This document shows, piece by piece, positions 9,754-17,917 of a stretch of 30,330 nt of DNA. The notes beneath the pieces were generated by a model, which saw only the letters and a program-made list of their open reading frames with translations, ran no database searches and was not told where the DNA came from. Origin of the DNA: RUG472 sp045224495 (GTDB lineage: Bacteria > Bacillota > Clostridia > Christensenellales > CAG-138). The stretch spans positions 1-30,330 of the forward strand of contig JBGVAK010000091.1 in NCBI GenBank assembly GCA_045224495.1, written 5' to 3'. Position numbers and translations under genes: made by a program. Within the stretch, counting starts at the first letter, position 1, and each line of letters opens with the position of its first letter.

Positions 9754-11574
9754 TTACACCTGTATCCCCCGAGCCGCCAGCTTCATGCGCTGCTCCTTGG
9801 AGAGGATCTTCTTGCGCATGCGGATGCTCTTGGGCGTTACCTCCACCAGCTCGTCGTCCGCAATGAATTCCAAGCACTGCTCCAGGGTGAAGATCACCGG
9901 CGGCGTCAGCCGGAGCGCCTCGTCGGAGCCTGCGGCCCGCATGTTGGTCACGTGCTTCTTCTTGCACACGTTGACCACGATGTCCTCGTCCCGGGCGTTC
10001 TCGCCCACGATCTGCCCCTCGTACACCGGGATCCCCGGGCCCACGAACAGCCGACCCCGATCCTGAGCGTAGAAGAGGCCGTAGCTCGACGTGTCCCCGG
10101 TCTCATGGGCCACCAGGCTCCCGCTGTTGCGGCTCTCGATGGGCCCCTTGTAGGTGTCGTAGCCCGCGAAGATGTGGCTCATGACGCCGTTGCCCTTGGT
10201 GTCGGTCAGAAGCTCGCTCCGGTACCCCATGAGGCCTCGGGCGGGGATCATGAACTTCACCCGGGTGCTGAAGTCGCCGATGGCGGTCATGTCCGTCATC
10301 TCGCCCTTGCGGGCCCCCAGCTTCTCCATGACCGGCCCCATGAACTCCGTGGGCACGTCGATGGTCAGCTCCTCCATGGGCTCCAGCATCTCGCCGCCCG
10401 GTCCCTCCTTCATGATGACCTTGGGCCGGGTCACGGCGAACTCGTACCCCTCCCGGCGCATGGTCTCGATGAGGATCGAAAGGTGCAGCTCGCCCCGGCC
10501 GCTGACCTTGAAGGTGTCGGTGGACTCGGTCTCCTCCACCCGCATGGACACGTTGGTCTTGACCTCCTTGAAGAGCCGCTCCCGGATGTTCCTACTGGTC
10601 ACGTACCGACCCTCGCGCCCGGCGAAGGGGCTGTCGTTGACCTTGAAGAGCATGCTGACCGTGGGCTCGTCGATATGCACGAAGGGCATGGGCTCCACGC
10701 AGTTGGGGTCGCAGGCGGTCTCGCCCACGTTCAAATCCTCGGCGCCGGCCATGCAGAGGATGTCCCCCGCGTGGACCTCCTCCACCTCCACCCGGTGCAA
10801 TCCCTCGAAGCGATACAGCCGGGAGATCTTGGCGGGCCGGACCTTGTTGCTCTCGCCGCCGCAGAGGACGATGCTCTGTCCCCGCTTAGCGATGCCCCGT
10901 TCGATGCGGCCCACGCCGATCTTGCCCACGTAATCGTCATAGTCGATGGTGGAAAAGAGGATCTGAAGCGGCGCCGTGTCGTCCATGGCGGGGGCCGGGA
11001 TGGCCTTCAAAATGGTGTCGAAGATGGGCTTCATGCTGTGCTCCAGCTGGTCCACCTCGTAGCCGGACATGCCGTTGCGGGCGGAGGCGTAAACGATGGG
11101 GAAGTCCAGCTGCTCGGCGGTGGCGCCCAGCTCGATGAACAGCTCCAGCGTCTCGTCCACCACCTCGTCGGGGCGGGCGTCGGCCCGGTCCACCTTGTTG
11201 ATGACCACCACGGGCACTTTGCCCAGCTCCAGGGCCTTCTTCAGCACGAACCGGGTCTGGGGCATGCAGCCCTCGAAGGCGTCCACCAGCAGCAGCACGC
11301 CGTCCACCATCTGCAAAATGCGCTCCACCTCGCCGCCGAAGTCGGCGTGGCCCGGGGTGTCCACGATGTTGATGCGCACGTCCCCGTAGCTGACGGCGGT
11401 GTTCTTGGAGAGGATGGTGATGCCCCGCTCCCGCTCCAGGTCGCCGCTGTCCATGACGCGGTCCACGCCCACTTCGCTGCGGCGCAGCACGCCGGCGTCC
11501 TGGAGGAGATGATCCACCAGGGTGGTCTTGCCGTGGTCTACATGGGCGATGATCGCAACGTTTCTGATCTCCAT
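9754..11574 (-). CDS. typA: Translational GTPase TypA/BipA
   Basis: The 606-residue ribosome-associated GTPase, related to EF-G and LepA, takes part in 50S assembly and stress or low-temperature growth. It shows G1 AHVDHGKTT (10-18), the switch motif RGITIL (50-55), G3 DTPGH (72-76) and G4 NKVD (126-129), and has the family-typical length. The C-terminal domain ends KILSKEQRMKLAARG. The ATG has GAGG 7 bases upstream. It has its own promoter (11620-11647) downstream of the preceding gene's terminator, and repeat element copy 1 follows its stop codon. Confidence 0.96.
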   Translation of the reverse strand: MEIRNVAIIAHVDHGKTTLVDHLLQDAGVLRRSEVGVDRVMDSGDLERERGITILSKNTAVSYGDVRINIVDTPGHADFGGEVERILQMVDGVLLLVDAFEGCMPQTRFVLKKALELGKVPVVVINKVDRADARPDEVVDETLELFIELGATAEQLDFPIVYASARNGMSGYEVDQLEHSMKPIFDTILKAIPAPAMDDTAPLQILFSTIDYDDYVGKIGVGRIERGIAKRGQSIVLCGGESNKVRPAKISRLYRFEGLHRVEVEEVHAGDILCMAGAEDLNVGETACDPNCVEPMPFVHIDEPTVSMLFKVNDSPFAGREGRYVTSRNIRERLFKEVKTNVSMRVEETESTDTFKVSGRGELHLSILIETMRREGYEFAVTRPKVIMKEGPGGEMLEPMEELTIDVPTEFMGPVMEKLGARKGEMTDMTAIGDFSTRVKFMIPARGLMGYRSELLTDTKGNGVMSHIFAGYDTYKGPIESRNSGSLVAHETGDTSSYGLFYAQDRGRLFVGPGIPVYEGQIVGENARDEDIVVNVCKKKHVTNMRAAGSDEALRLTPPVIFTLEQCLEFIADDELVEVTPKSIRMRKKILSKEQRMKLAARGIQV

Positions 11575-11619
11575 TGTTTTTCCTCGAAAATACCTTTGCT
11601 CAATATTGAAAACCGTAAT

Positions 11620-11647
11620 AGTATATCACATTTTTCCGCCGACGCAA
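11620..11647 (-). promoter_or_regulatory. Promoter of typA
   Basis: The minus strand has TATACT (11620-11625) preceded by TG at the extended -10 position, and TTGCGT (11642-11647) 16 bases upstream as a weaker -35. It lies between the terminator at 11667-11707 and the typA start, leaving a leader of about 40 bases. Confidence 0.65.
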
Positions 11648-11666
11648 GCTTTTTTCGCTTACGGGA

Positions 11667-11707
11667 CAGAAAAACACGCACCTTTCCGGTTTTGAAAAGG
11701 TGCGTGT
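11667..11707 (-). terminator. Intrinsic terminator after the SH3/dockerin gene
   Basis: Read on the minus strand, a perfect 12-bp stem (arm ACACGCACCTTT, at 11696-11707 and 11674-11685) closes a 10-base loop. It is followed by TTTTCTGT. It lies 17 bases after the stop codon of the secreted repeat protein. Confidence 0.92.
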
Positions 11708-11724
11708 GGGTCTGTTCGATCGGT

Positions 11725-13869
11725 TTACCGGGCCAGGCGCATGGCCACGTAGCGCAGGATGGCCTTGGCGTCGGCGGTGGTGACCTGGTCGTCGCCGTCC
11801 ATGTCGGCGGCCGTCAGCTGAGCCTTGGAGAGGTCGATGCGGCCCGCGTCGTAGCGCAGGATCATGGCCGCGTCGGCGGCGGAGACCAGACCGTCCCCGT
11901 TCACGTCGCCCTGGCTCAGACGGATGGTGATCTCGTCGTCGTCATCGTCCTTCTCGGTGGGCTTGGGCGTGGGATCGTCGTCGTCATCGTCCACCAGCTC
12001 CACGAACTCCCCGGAGATATAGCCGTACTTGCCGGTCTTGTCCACCTTCAGGAAGTACCAATCCCCATCCTTGACGTAGACGGTCAGCTCCGTGCCCTTC
12101 TTGAGCTTGCTGTCCACCAGGCCGTACTTGGTGCTGGGGCCCTTGCGCATGTTCACGTTGCCCGTTTTCAGTTTGCCCTTCACGGCGTTGCGGATCATGG
12201 TCCGGGTGGGCTCCGTCAGGGGGCCGGTGGGGGTGGGCTCCGGCGTTTCCGTAGGCGCCGGCGTGGGCTCATCCTTCATGGGGACCAGGCTCTCCGGCAC
12301 GATGAACCGGATGGAGCCATAGCCGTAGACGTCGGTCCCGGCTACGTTCAGGTAGTAGAACTCGCCCTCCTGATAGAAGATGTAGACCGGCTGATCGAGA
12401 TACCAGTTGCCGATGACCTTGGCGGACCCGTTGGGCTCCTGCCGAATGGGCAGTACACTGGAGGTGATGAAGCCCAGGATCGTGCCATCCGGCTGATTCG
12501 GCTCCAAGGTGGGCTCCGGCGTGGGCTCGGGCGTGGGCTCCTCCGTGGGTTCGGGCGTGGGCTCAGCCGTGGGCTCCGCCGTGGGCTCCGGCGTGATGAC
12601 GGGTTCGTCCGTAGGCACAGCCGTAGGTTCCGCGGTGGGTTCTGGCGTGATGACCGGTTCGTCCGTAGGCACGGCCGTGGGTTCCGCGGTGGGCTCCGGC
12701 GTGATGACGGGTTCGTCAGTCGGTACCGCGGTGGGTTCCTCGGTAGGTTCAGCGGTGGGTTCCTCGGTAGGTTCAGCCGTGGGCTCCTCCGTAGGTTCTG
12801 CTGTGGGCTCCTCGGTGGGTTCCGGCGTGGGCTCCTCCGTGGGCTCCGCCGTCGGTTCCTCGGTGGGTTCCGCCGTAGGCTCCTCCGTGGGTTCCGGCGT
12901 GGGTTCCTCGGTGGGTTCAGCCGTGGGCTCCTCCGTGGGTTCCGGCGTGGGCTCCTCCGTGGGCTCCGGCGTAGCTACGGGGACCGGTTCCTCCGTCTCC
13001 AGATACTCCGCCAGCATATAGCCCTGGATGTCCGTATCGGGCAGCTGCACGAAGCAGAAGTCGTCCTGCTGATAGAATACGTAGACCTGTTCGCCGGCGC
13101 TGCACTGGCTCAGAAGGGTGCTGCCCTGGGAAGGCTCCTCCCAGACCTCCGCGACCTCTGCCACGACGGTGCCCAGAACGGCGCCCTCCGGCAGATTCTC
13201 CGCGGGATTGGCTACGATGTTGGAAAGGTTCACGAAGGGACTGGGCTCCTCCGTAGGCTCCGGTGTGGGCTCCTCCGTGGGCTCCGGCGTGGGCTCCTCC
13301 GTGGGCTCCGGTGTCGGCTCCTCGGTGGGTTCCGGTGTCGGCTCCTCGGTGGGTTCCGGCGTGGGCTCCTCCGTGGGCTCCGGTGTGGGCTCCTCGGTGG
13401 GTTCCGGTGTCGGCTCCTCTGTGGGTTCCGGCGTGGGCTCCTCCGTGGGCTCCGGCGTAGGCTCCTCCGTGGGCTCCGGCGTCGGCTCCTCCGTGGGCTC
13501 CGGCGTCGGCTCCTCTGTAGGCTCCGGCGTGGGCTCCTCCGTGGGCTCCGGCGTGGCTACGGGGATCGGTTCCTCCGTCTCCAAATACTCCGCCAGCATG
13601 TAGCCCTGTATCTCTTCTTCGCCAGGCAACTGCACGAAGCAGAAGTCATCCTGCTGATAGAAGATGTAGACCTGTTCGCCGGCGCTGCACTGGGCCAGAA
13701 GGGTGCTGTCCAGGGATGGTTCCTCCCAAATCTCCGCGACCTCCACCACAACGATGCCGAGGACGGTGTCCTCCGGCTGGTCCAGGCCCTCCGCGCCAGC
13801 GGACGGCGGGAAGGATATGATCCCCGTCAAAAGGACGAGGGCGATGAGAAGGCAAAGTATCTTTTTCAT
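11725..13869 (-). CDS. Secreted multi-SH3 protein with Thr-Pro-Glu repeat linkers and C-terminal type I dockerin
   Basis: The 714-residue protein has a clear signal peptide (MKKILCLLIALVLL, probable cleavage after AGA at 26). Two near-identical SH3-like modules (about 35-97 and 215-290, both with CSAGEQVY and FYQQDDFCFVQL) and a third diverged one (about 455-515) are joined by long linkers built from TPEPTEEP and TAEPTEEP units. A fourth, canonical bacterial SH3 module (about 566-626, VNMRKGPSTKYG) follows. Two aspartate runs precede a dockerin (about 653-711) with two calcium-loop/helix repeats, GDVNGDGLVSAADAA and ADMDGDDQVTTADAK. Bacterial SH3 domains often bind peptidoglycan, and dockerins bind cohesins, so a surface scaffold role is inferred. 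No convincing ribosome binding site precedes the ATG. The exact partner is unknown. Confidence 0.88.
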   Translation of the reverse strand: MKKILCLLIALVLLTGIISFPPSAGAEGLDQPEDTVLGIVVVEVAEIWEEPSLDSTLLAQCSAGEQVYIFYQQDDFCFVQLPGEEEIQGYMLAEYLETEEPIPVATPEPTEEPTPEPTEEPTPEPTEEPTPEPTEEPTPEPTEEPTPEPTEEPTPEPTEEPTPEPTEEPTPEPTEEPTPEPTEEPTPEPTEEPTPEPTEEPTPEPTEEPSPFVNLSNIVANPAENLPEGAVLGTVVAEVAEVWEEPSQGSTLLSQCSAGEQVYVFYQQDDFCFVQLPDTDIQGYMLAEYLETEEPVPVATPEPTEEPTPEPTEEPTAEPTEEPTPEPTEEPTAEPTEEPTAEPTEEPTPEPTEEPTAEPTEEPTAEPTEEPTAEPTEEPTAVPTDEPVITPEPTAEPTAVPTDEPVITPEPTAEPTAVPTDEPVITPEPTAEPTAEPTPEPTEEPTPEPTPEPTLEPNQPDGTILGFITSSVLPIRQEPNGSAKVIGNWYLDQPVYIFYQEGEFYYLNVAGTDVYGYGSIRFIVPESLVPMKDEPTPAPTETPEPTPTGPLTEPTRTMIRNAVKGKLKTGNVNMRKGPSTKYGLVDSKLKKGTELTVYVKDGDWYFLKVDKTGKYGYISGEFVELVDDDDDDPTPKPTEKDDDDDEITIRLSQGDVNGDGLVSAADAAMILRYDAGRIDLSKAQLTAADMDGDDQVTTADAKAILRYVAMRLAR
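12509..12972 (-). repeat. Coding minisatellite, second linker of the SH3/dockerin protein
   Basis: Degenerate tandem repeats with a basic period of 12 or 24 bp encode TPEPTEEP/TAEPTEEP units. They are followed by three copies of an 18-residue (54-bp) unit, TAVPTDEPVITPEPTAEP. All changes keep the frame. The plus strand shows the pattern GGCTCCTCCGTGGGCTCCGG with synonymous variation. This tract is more diverged than the first linker. Confidence 0.88.
13243..13557 (-). repeat. Coding minisatellite, first linker of the SH3/dockerin protein
   Basis: About 13 tandem 24-bp units each encode TPEPTEEP with no amino-acid variation until the last (EEPSPF), although third codon positions differ between units. 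Such tracts can change copy number by slippage or recombination; the unit is a multiple of three, so length change would not break the frame. Confidence 0.9.
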
Positions 13870-13951
13870 AGTTCTGTATATACCATACGTTGGACCAAAA
13901 GGGAATACCCAAGGCGATTTGTTGACGATTTATTTGAAATTTAGACGAATA

Positions 13952-15565
13952 TCAGGGGCTTTCCGGCCGAAATTGGGAAATGATGGCTTCCGCCGCCTTA
14001 AGTCCGTCCACCCCGGAGGACACGATCCCCCCGGCGTAGCCCGCCCCCTCGCCCACAGGGTACACGCCCCGATGGGACAGGGACTGCATGTCCTCCCCTC
14101 GGAGGATGCGCACCGGGGCGCTGGTCCGGGACTCCACGGCGGTCAAAACCGCGTCGGGCAGGTCGAAGCCCTTGATCTGCCGGGCGAAGGTCAAAAGGGC
14201 CTCCCGGAGCCCGTCCGCTACGAAGGGCGGCAGGCACAGAGACAGGTCCGCCCCTGTGACCCCAGGCCGGAAGGTAGGCCGGACGGTCCCGAAGCGGGTC
14301 GTCTTTCGGCCAGCCATAAAATCCCCCAGCTTACAGGCGGGCGCCAGGCCATGGCCGCCGCCCAGATCCCAGGCGGCCTGCTCCAGCTTCCGCTGGAAGG
14401 CCAAGCCGTCCAACGCCCCAGCGCCGAAGTCCTCAGGGGATACCTGGACCACCAGCGCGGCGTTGGCGTTCTCCCCCGCCCGATCGAAGTTGCTCATGCC
14501 GTTGACCACCATCTCCCCCGGCATAGCGCCGGCGCCTACCACGAAGCCGCCGGGGCACATGCAGAAGGAGTACACGCCCCGGCCGGCAGCCTGGGCCGTC
14601 AGTTTGTAGTCCGCCGCCCCCAGACGGGGGTGGCCGGCGAAGGGGCCGTACTGGCTTTCGTCGATGAGGGATTGGGGGTGCTCCGCCCGAACGCCCACGG
14701 CGAAGGGCTTGGGGGCCAGGGCAAAGCCGCTGTCGAAAAGGTATCGGTAGGTGTCTCGAGCCCCTTGACCGATGGCCAGCACCAAAGCGCCGCAATCCAC
14801 CCGCTCCGCTGCGCCGTCGTGGACCAAGGTCACCGCCTGCAGCCGGCCGTCCCGCATATGGATGGCCTCCAGCTTGGTGGAAAAGCGGACCTCCCCGCCC
14901 AGGGAGATGATCTCGTTCCTCAGGTTCTGCACCACCTGCCTCAACCGGTCCGTGCCCACGTGGGGCTTCGATAGGATGCCGATCTCCTCCGGAGCGCCGC
15001 AGGAGAGGAAGGTGTCCAGCACCGTGGCGCAGCGGGGGTCCTTGGACCGGGCCGTCAGCTTCCCGTCGGAGAAGGTGCCCGCCCCGCCCTCGCCGAAGAG
15101 AGGGTTGCTCTCCGGGTCCGCCCGGCCGCTGAGCCAATACCGCTCCACGTCCAGGACCCGGTCCTTCATCTCCTTGCCTCGGTCGACGAGGAGGGGCCTG
15201 TACCCTTCCCGAGAGAGGAGCCATGCGGCGAACAGGCCTGCAGGGCCCATGCCCACCACCACGACCCGGCCGGAGAGGGGCTTGTCGCCGTGGACCGGGG
15301 CCAGGGGCTCCGGAGCCTGCCAGAGCTGGGCGTGGCGCTTTTTGTCCGCCAGCACCCGTCGGGCTGCCCGGGGGGCCAGCTCCACCAGGCAATGGACGCT
15401 GAAAAACACGTCTCCCTTCTTGCGGGCGTCCACAGCCTGGCGCAGGATCTGCATCCTGCCCACATCCTCCGTTTCCACCCCCAGCTGCCGGGCCACGGAA
15501 GCGCGAAAGCTGTCGTCCGTATCGTCCAGGGAGCGCCGCAGGGCCGGTATCATCACGTGCATCAT
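13952..15565 (-). CDS. COG2509-type FAD-dependent dehydrogenase
   Basis: The predicted flavoprotein has 537 residues from the ATG at 15565. An N-terminal domain of about 95 residues precedes the dinucleotide-binding motif VVVVGMGPAGL (about 101-111). Later come FGEGGAGTFSDGKL, YSFCMCPGGFVV and a C-terminal GVYPVGEGAGYAGGIVSSG segment that closes the FAD site. This order is that of the uncharacterised FAD-dependent dehydrogenase family COG2509; the substrate is unknown. A TTG 15 bases further upstream is in frame, but GAGG (15575-15578) sits 9 bases before the ATG, so the ATG is preferred. That ribosome binding site touches the T-run of the cdaR terminator, and no separate promoter is visible. 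Confidence 0.88.
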   Translation of the reverse strand: MMHVMIPALRRSLDDTDDSFRASVARQLGVETEDVGRMQILRQAVDARKKGDVFFSVHCLVELAPRAARRVLADKKRHAQLWQAPEPLAPVHGDKPLSGRVVVVGMGPAGLFAAWLLSREGYRPLLVDRGKEMKDRVLDVERYWLSGRADPESNPLFGEGGAGTFSDGKLTARSKDPRCATVLDTFLSCGAPEEIGILSKPHVGTDRLRQVVQNLRNEIISLGGEVRFSTKLEAIHMRDGRLQAVTLVHDGAAERVDCGALVLAIGQGARDTYRYLFDSGFALAPKPFAVGVRAEHPQSLIDESQYGPFAGHPRLGAADYKLTAQAAGRGVYSFCMCPGGFVVGAGAMPGEMVVNGMSNFDRAGENANAALVVQVSPEDFGAGALDGLAFQRKLEQAAWDLGGGHGLAPACKLGDFMAGRKTTRFGTVRPTFRPGVTGADLSLCLPPFVADGLREALLTFARQIKGFDLPDAVLTAVESRTSAPVRILRGEDMQSLSHRGVYPVGEGAGYAGGIVSSGVDGLKAAEAIISQFRPESP

Positions 15566-15578
15566 GTGTCTTATCCTC

Positions 15579-15610
15579 AAAAAAGCCCGACCACCGCTGG
15601 GCAGCCGGGC
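15579..15610 (-). terminator. Intrinsic terminator after cdaR, abutting the next gene's ribosome binding site
   Basis: On the minus strand an 11-bp stem (arm GCCCGGCTGCC with three G-T pairs, loop CAGC) is followed by TTTTTT (15579-15584). It begins 14 bases after the cdaR stop codon. The next four bases are GAGG, the ribosome binding site of the COG2509 gene, so this may be an attenuator or leaky terminator. Confidence 0.85.
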
Positions 15611-15624
15611 AAATATCGCTTGTT

Positions 15625-16980
15625 TTACGGGGTCTCCTCGCCGGTCGCCGTAGGCTCAGGCGTAGGCTCGGGTGTGGGCTCGGGCGTCGCCGTCGGAACG
15701 GGCGTGGACTGTTCCGCCGGGCTCAGCAGCGTCACCAGGATGCGCGGTTCCAGGGCCGTGGCGGTCACGTCGGGGAACTTGTTGACGTTGGGGCCCTGGA
15801 CCACGGGGATCAGCTCCCACTCGCCGGGACCATAGTTGGCCAGATCCACCTGGACCGTGAAGTAATCCGGCACCATGGGTTCCACCTGCTTGAGGGGACC
15901 CTCCACCAGCACGGTCACGAAGGTAGGCGCTCCGTCGGCCACCACCATATCGCCCCTCAGGTGGGCGTAGACGAGAGGCACCTCCAGCGTGCGCTCCCCG
16001 TGACGCTCGGTCACGGTGGCGGATACCGTCACGGTGCTGCTCTGCCCCCGTTTCAGGGAGATCCCCTCCGGCAGGACCAGGCTCACTTCCTTGGTCACGA
16101 CACCCTCCTCCGCCCGGACCACCAGGCTCTGGGTGGATATACTGTCGATGGCCGCCAGCGCTTCGCCGCTGCCGTAGATCACCACGGATGACGGATTGAC
16201 CTCGCTGGTCAGGGTGTAGTAGGTATCGTCGTTCAAAGACACTTCCTGCTGGACGTCCACCCGCTTGTAGGCGGACAGGGACAACCGCACGGTCACGTTG
16301 GGCGTGTTCTTGCTGCGGGTGACCACGGTGAGCTCGTTGTCGTCCTTGTCGTAGAAGACCACGTTCACGCTCTCCTCCAGGTTCTCGGTCCGGCCCGTCA
16401 GATCCACGATGGCCTCGGCCCGCACCACCGGCTCGATATATCGGGCAGCGCCCTCGATGGTGATGGTGCTGGTCATGCTCTCCCCCACGATCTCGTACCC
16501 CTCAGGCAGTTCGCCTGTCAGCACCAGCTTTACCGGCACGGTCTTGAGGATCAGGTTGTCCACCTCCAGGGTGACGGTCCTGGGATCCACGCGGGCCACC
16601 GTGCCCAGGTTGGACTGGACCGTGACGCTCAACGGCAGCCGATAGGTACCCGCCGTGGAGATAGTGCCCAGGGACGCCCGGGCGTTGATCCGGCTGGCGT
16701 CCAGGTCCGAATGGTTGGTGATGGTGGCGCTGACATCCACGTCCGCTGATCCGAAATCGGAGTTCACCAGGATCAGGTTCCGGCTCAACAGGTCCGTATA
16801 CCCCTCCAGGGTGATGGTCACATCGCTGATGGACTTGGTGCGCACCGGGTTCAAAGCCACCAGCACGTAGGCCCACAGGAGCATGGCGAAGACCAGGGCC
16901 ACGATCTTCAATCCCAGGTTCCGGGTGAAGAAGCCCTTGATGCGGTCCAGGAGGGCCTTGGAAAAGTTTTTCTTTTTCAT
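15625..16980 (-). CDS. cdaR: CdaA regulator CdaR (YbbR-domain protein)
   Basis: The 451-residue protein has a short cytoplasmic N-terminus and one membrane segment (about 22-43). A series of extracellular YbbR-like beta repeats of about 85 residues follows, recognisable by repeated motifs such as PVKLVLTGELPEGYEI and by PSSVVIYG. In B. subtilis and Listeria, CdaR binds and modulates the diadenylate cyclase CdaA. It follows cdaA by 3 bp, with GGAAGGGGGG inside the end of cdaA as ribosome binding site. The C-terminus is an unusual Thr-Pro-Glu-rich tail (about 420-451, TPEPTPEPTPEPTATG). glmM, the usual third gene, is not here; a terminator follows. Confidence 0.93.
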   Translation of the reverse strand: MKKKNFSKALLDRIKGFFTRNLGLKIVALVFAMLLWAYVLVALNPVRTKSISDVTITLEGYTDLLSRNLILVNSDFGSADVDVSATITNHSDLDASRINARASLGTISTAGTYRLPLSVTVQSNLGTVARVDPRTVTLEVDNLILKTVPVKLVLTGELPEGYEIVGESMTSTITIEGAARYIEPVVRAEAIVDLTGRTENLEESVNVVFYDKDDNELTVVTRSKNTPNVTVRLSLSAYKRVDVQQEVSLNDDTYYTLTSEVNPSSVVIYGSGEALAAIDSISTQSLVVRAEEGVVTKEVSLVLPEGISLKRGQSSTVTVSATVTERHGERTLEVPLVYAHLRGDMVVADGAPTFVTVLVEGPLKQVEPMVPDYFTVQVDLANYGPGEWELIPVVQGPNVNKFPDVTATALEPRILVTLLSPAEQSTPVPTATPEPTPEPTPEPTATGEETP

Positions 16981-16983
16981 GGC

Positions 16984-17841
16984 TTACTTGCCCCCCTTCC
17001 TGCGGGACTGGATCTTGCCCAGGGAAAGCCCGCTGGTGTTCTTTTTCTGGAAGATGCTCTCCAGCAGGTTCCGCAGGGCCACGCTGTCCAGATACCGTAC
17101 CAGCTTGCCGTCATGGGCCATGGAGATGGCGCCGGTCTCCTCGGAGACCACCAGCACGAGGCAGTCGGACACGGTGGATACGCCCAGGGCTGCCCGGTGC
17201 CGGGTGCCCAGCTCCCGGGAGATGCCCGTCTCCTCGGAGAGGGGCAGGAAGCAGGCAGCCGCCACCAACGTGCTGCCCCGGCAGATTACCGCCCCGTCAT
17301 GGAGCGGCGTGTTGGGCTCGAAGATGTTCTCGATGAGAGCGCCGGAGACCAAGCCCTCGATGGCCGTGCCGGTGCTGATGATGTCGCCGAGGCCCGTCTT
17401 CTGCTCGAAGACGATGAGAGCGCCTACCCGCCGGCGGCTCAGGCGCAGGATGGTCTTATGCAGATCGTCGATGAGATCCTCCACGCCCATGTTCCCCGCC
17501 TCGCTGATGAGCTTGCCGATGGCCTTGCCGCTGCGGCCCAGCCGTTCCAGCACCCGACGGATCTCCGGGGTAAAGAGGATGAAGATGACGATGATGATGG
17601 TGCCGGACTGGAGGATGGATTCCAGGATCCAGTTGAGGGTGTACATACTCAGGAGCTGTGTCGCCGCGGAGGCGACGATCAACAGCCCTACGCCCTTGAT
17701 GACCTCGTATGCGCGGGTATCTTTGGTCCAGGCGATGAGCTTGTACAGCAGCACCGTCAGGATGGCTATGTCCAGGAAGTCGTTCCAGCCGAACTGGCCA
17801 AGGCCGCTTCCCAGCGTTTTTAAGATTTCCTCAAAGCTCAT
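16984..17841 (-). CDS. cdaA: Diadenylate cyclase CdaA (c-di-AMP synthase)
   Basis: The 285-residue membrane enzyme makes cyclic di-AMP from two ATP; c-di-AMP controls potassium, osmolyte and cell-wall balance. Three membrane segments (about 21-38, 44-66 and 71-90) precede the DAC domain, with the catalytic motifs PLHDGAVI (Asp182-Gly-Ala) and GTRHRAALG (Arg214-His-Arg). Length and topology are those of CdaA, not DisA or CdaS. The ATG is preceded by a weak GGTGAGA. Promoter elements lie 40-70 bases upstream. Confidence 0.96.
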   Translation of the reverse strand: MSFEEILKTLGSGLGQFGWNDFLDIAILTVLLYKLIAWTKDTRAYEVIKGVGLLIVASAATQLLSMYTLNWILESILQSGTIIIVIFILFTPEIRRVLERLGRSGKAIGKLISEAGNMGVEDLIDDLHKTILRLSRRRVGALIVFEQKTGLGDIISTGTAIEGLVSGALIENIFEPNTPLHDGAVICRGSTLVAAACFLPLSEETGISRELGTRHRAALGVSTVSDCLVLVVSEETGAISMAHDGKLVRYLDSVALRNLLESIFQKKNTSGLSLGKIQSRRKGGK

Positions 17842-17880
17842 ACTGTCTCACCCACATTCGCATCTTCTCAGGACATCTAT

Positions 17881-17910
17881 AGTATACCATCCATGTGTCC
17901 AAATTGTCAC
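17881..17910 (-). promoter_or_regulatory. Promoter of cdaA-cdaR
   Basis: The minus strand has GTGACA (17905-17910, five of six consensus bases) and TATACT (17881-17886) with an 18-base spacer, placed directly after the stop codon of the ABC permease gene. This separates c-di-AMP synthesis from the upstream operon. Confidence 0.7.
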
Positions 17911-17917
17911 GAAAATA

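Noticed and set aside
12509..13557. Tandem repeats considered as a CRISPR array
   Set aside because: The 24-bp units are directly contiguous without unique spacers and keep one protein frame encoding TPEPTEEP.
9649..13944. A 1431-residue open frame on the plus strand opposite typA and the SH3/dockerin gene
   Set aside because: It is caused by biased codons and the repeat tract in the real minus-strand genes. It has no recognisable domains and no start signals, and it runs through hairpin element copy 1.
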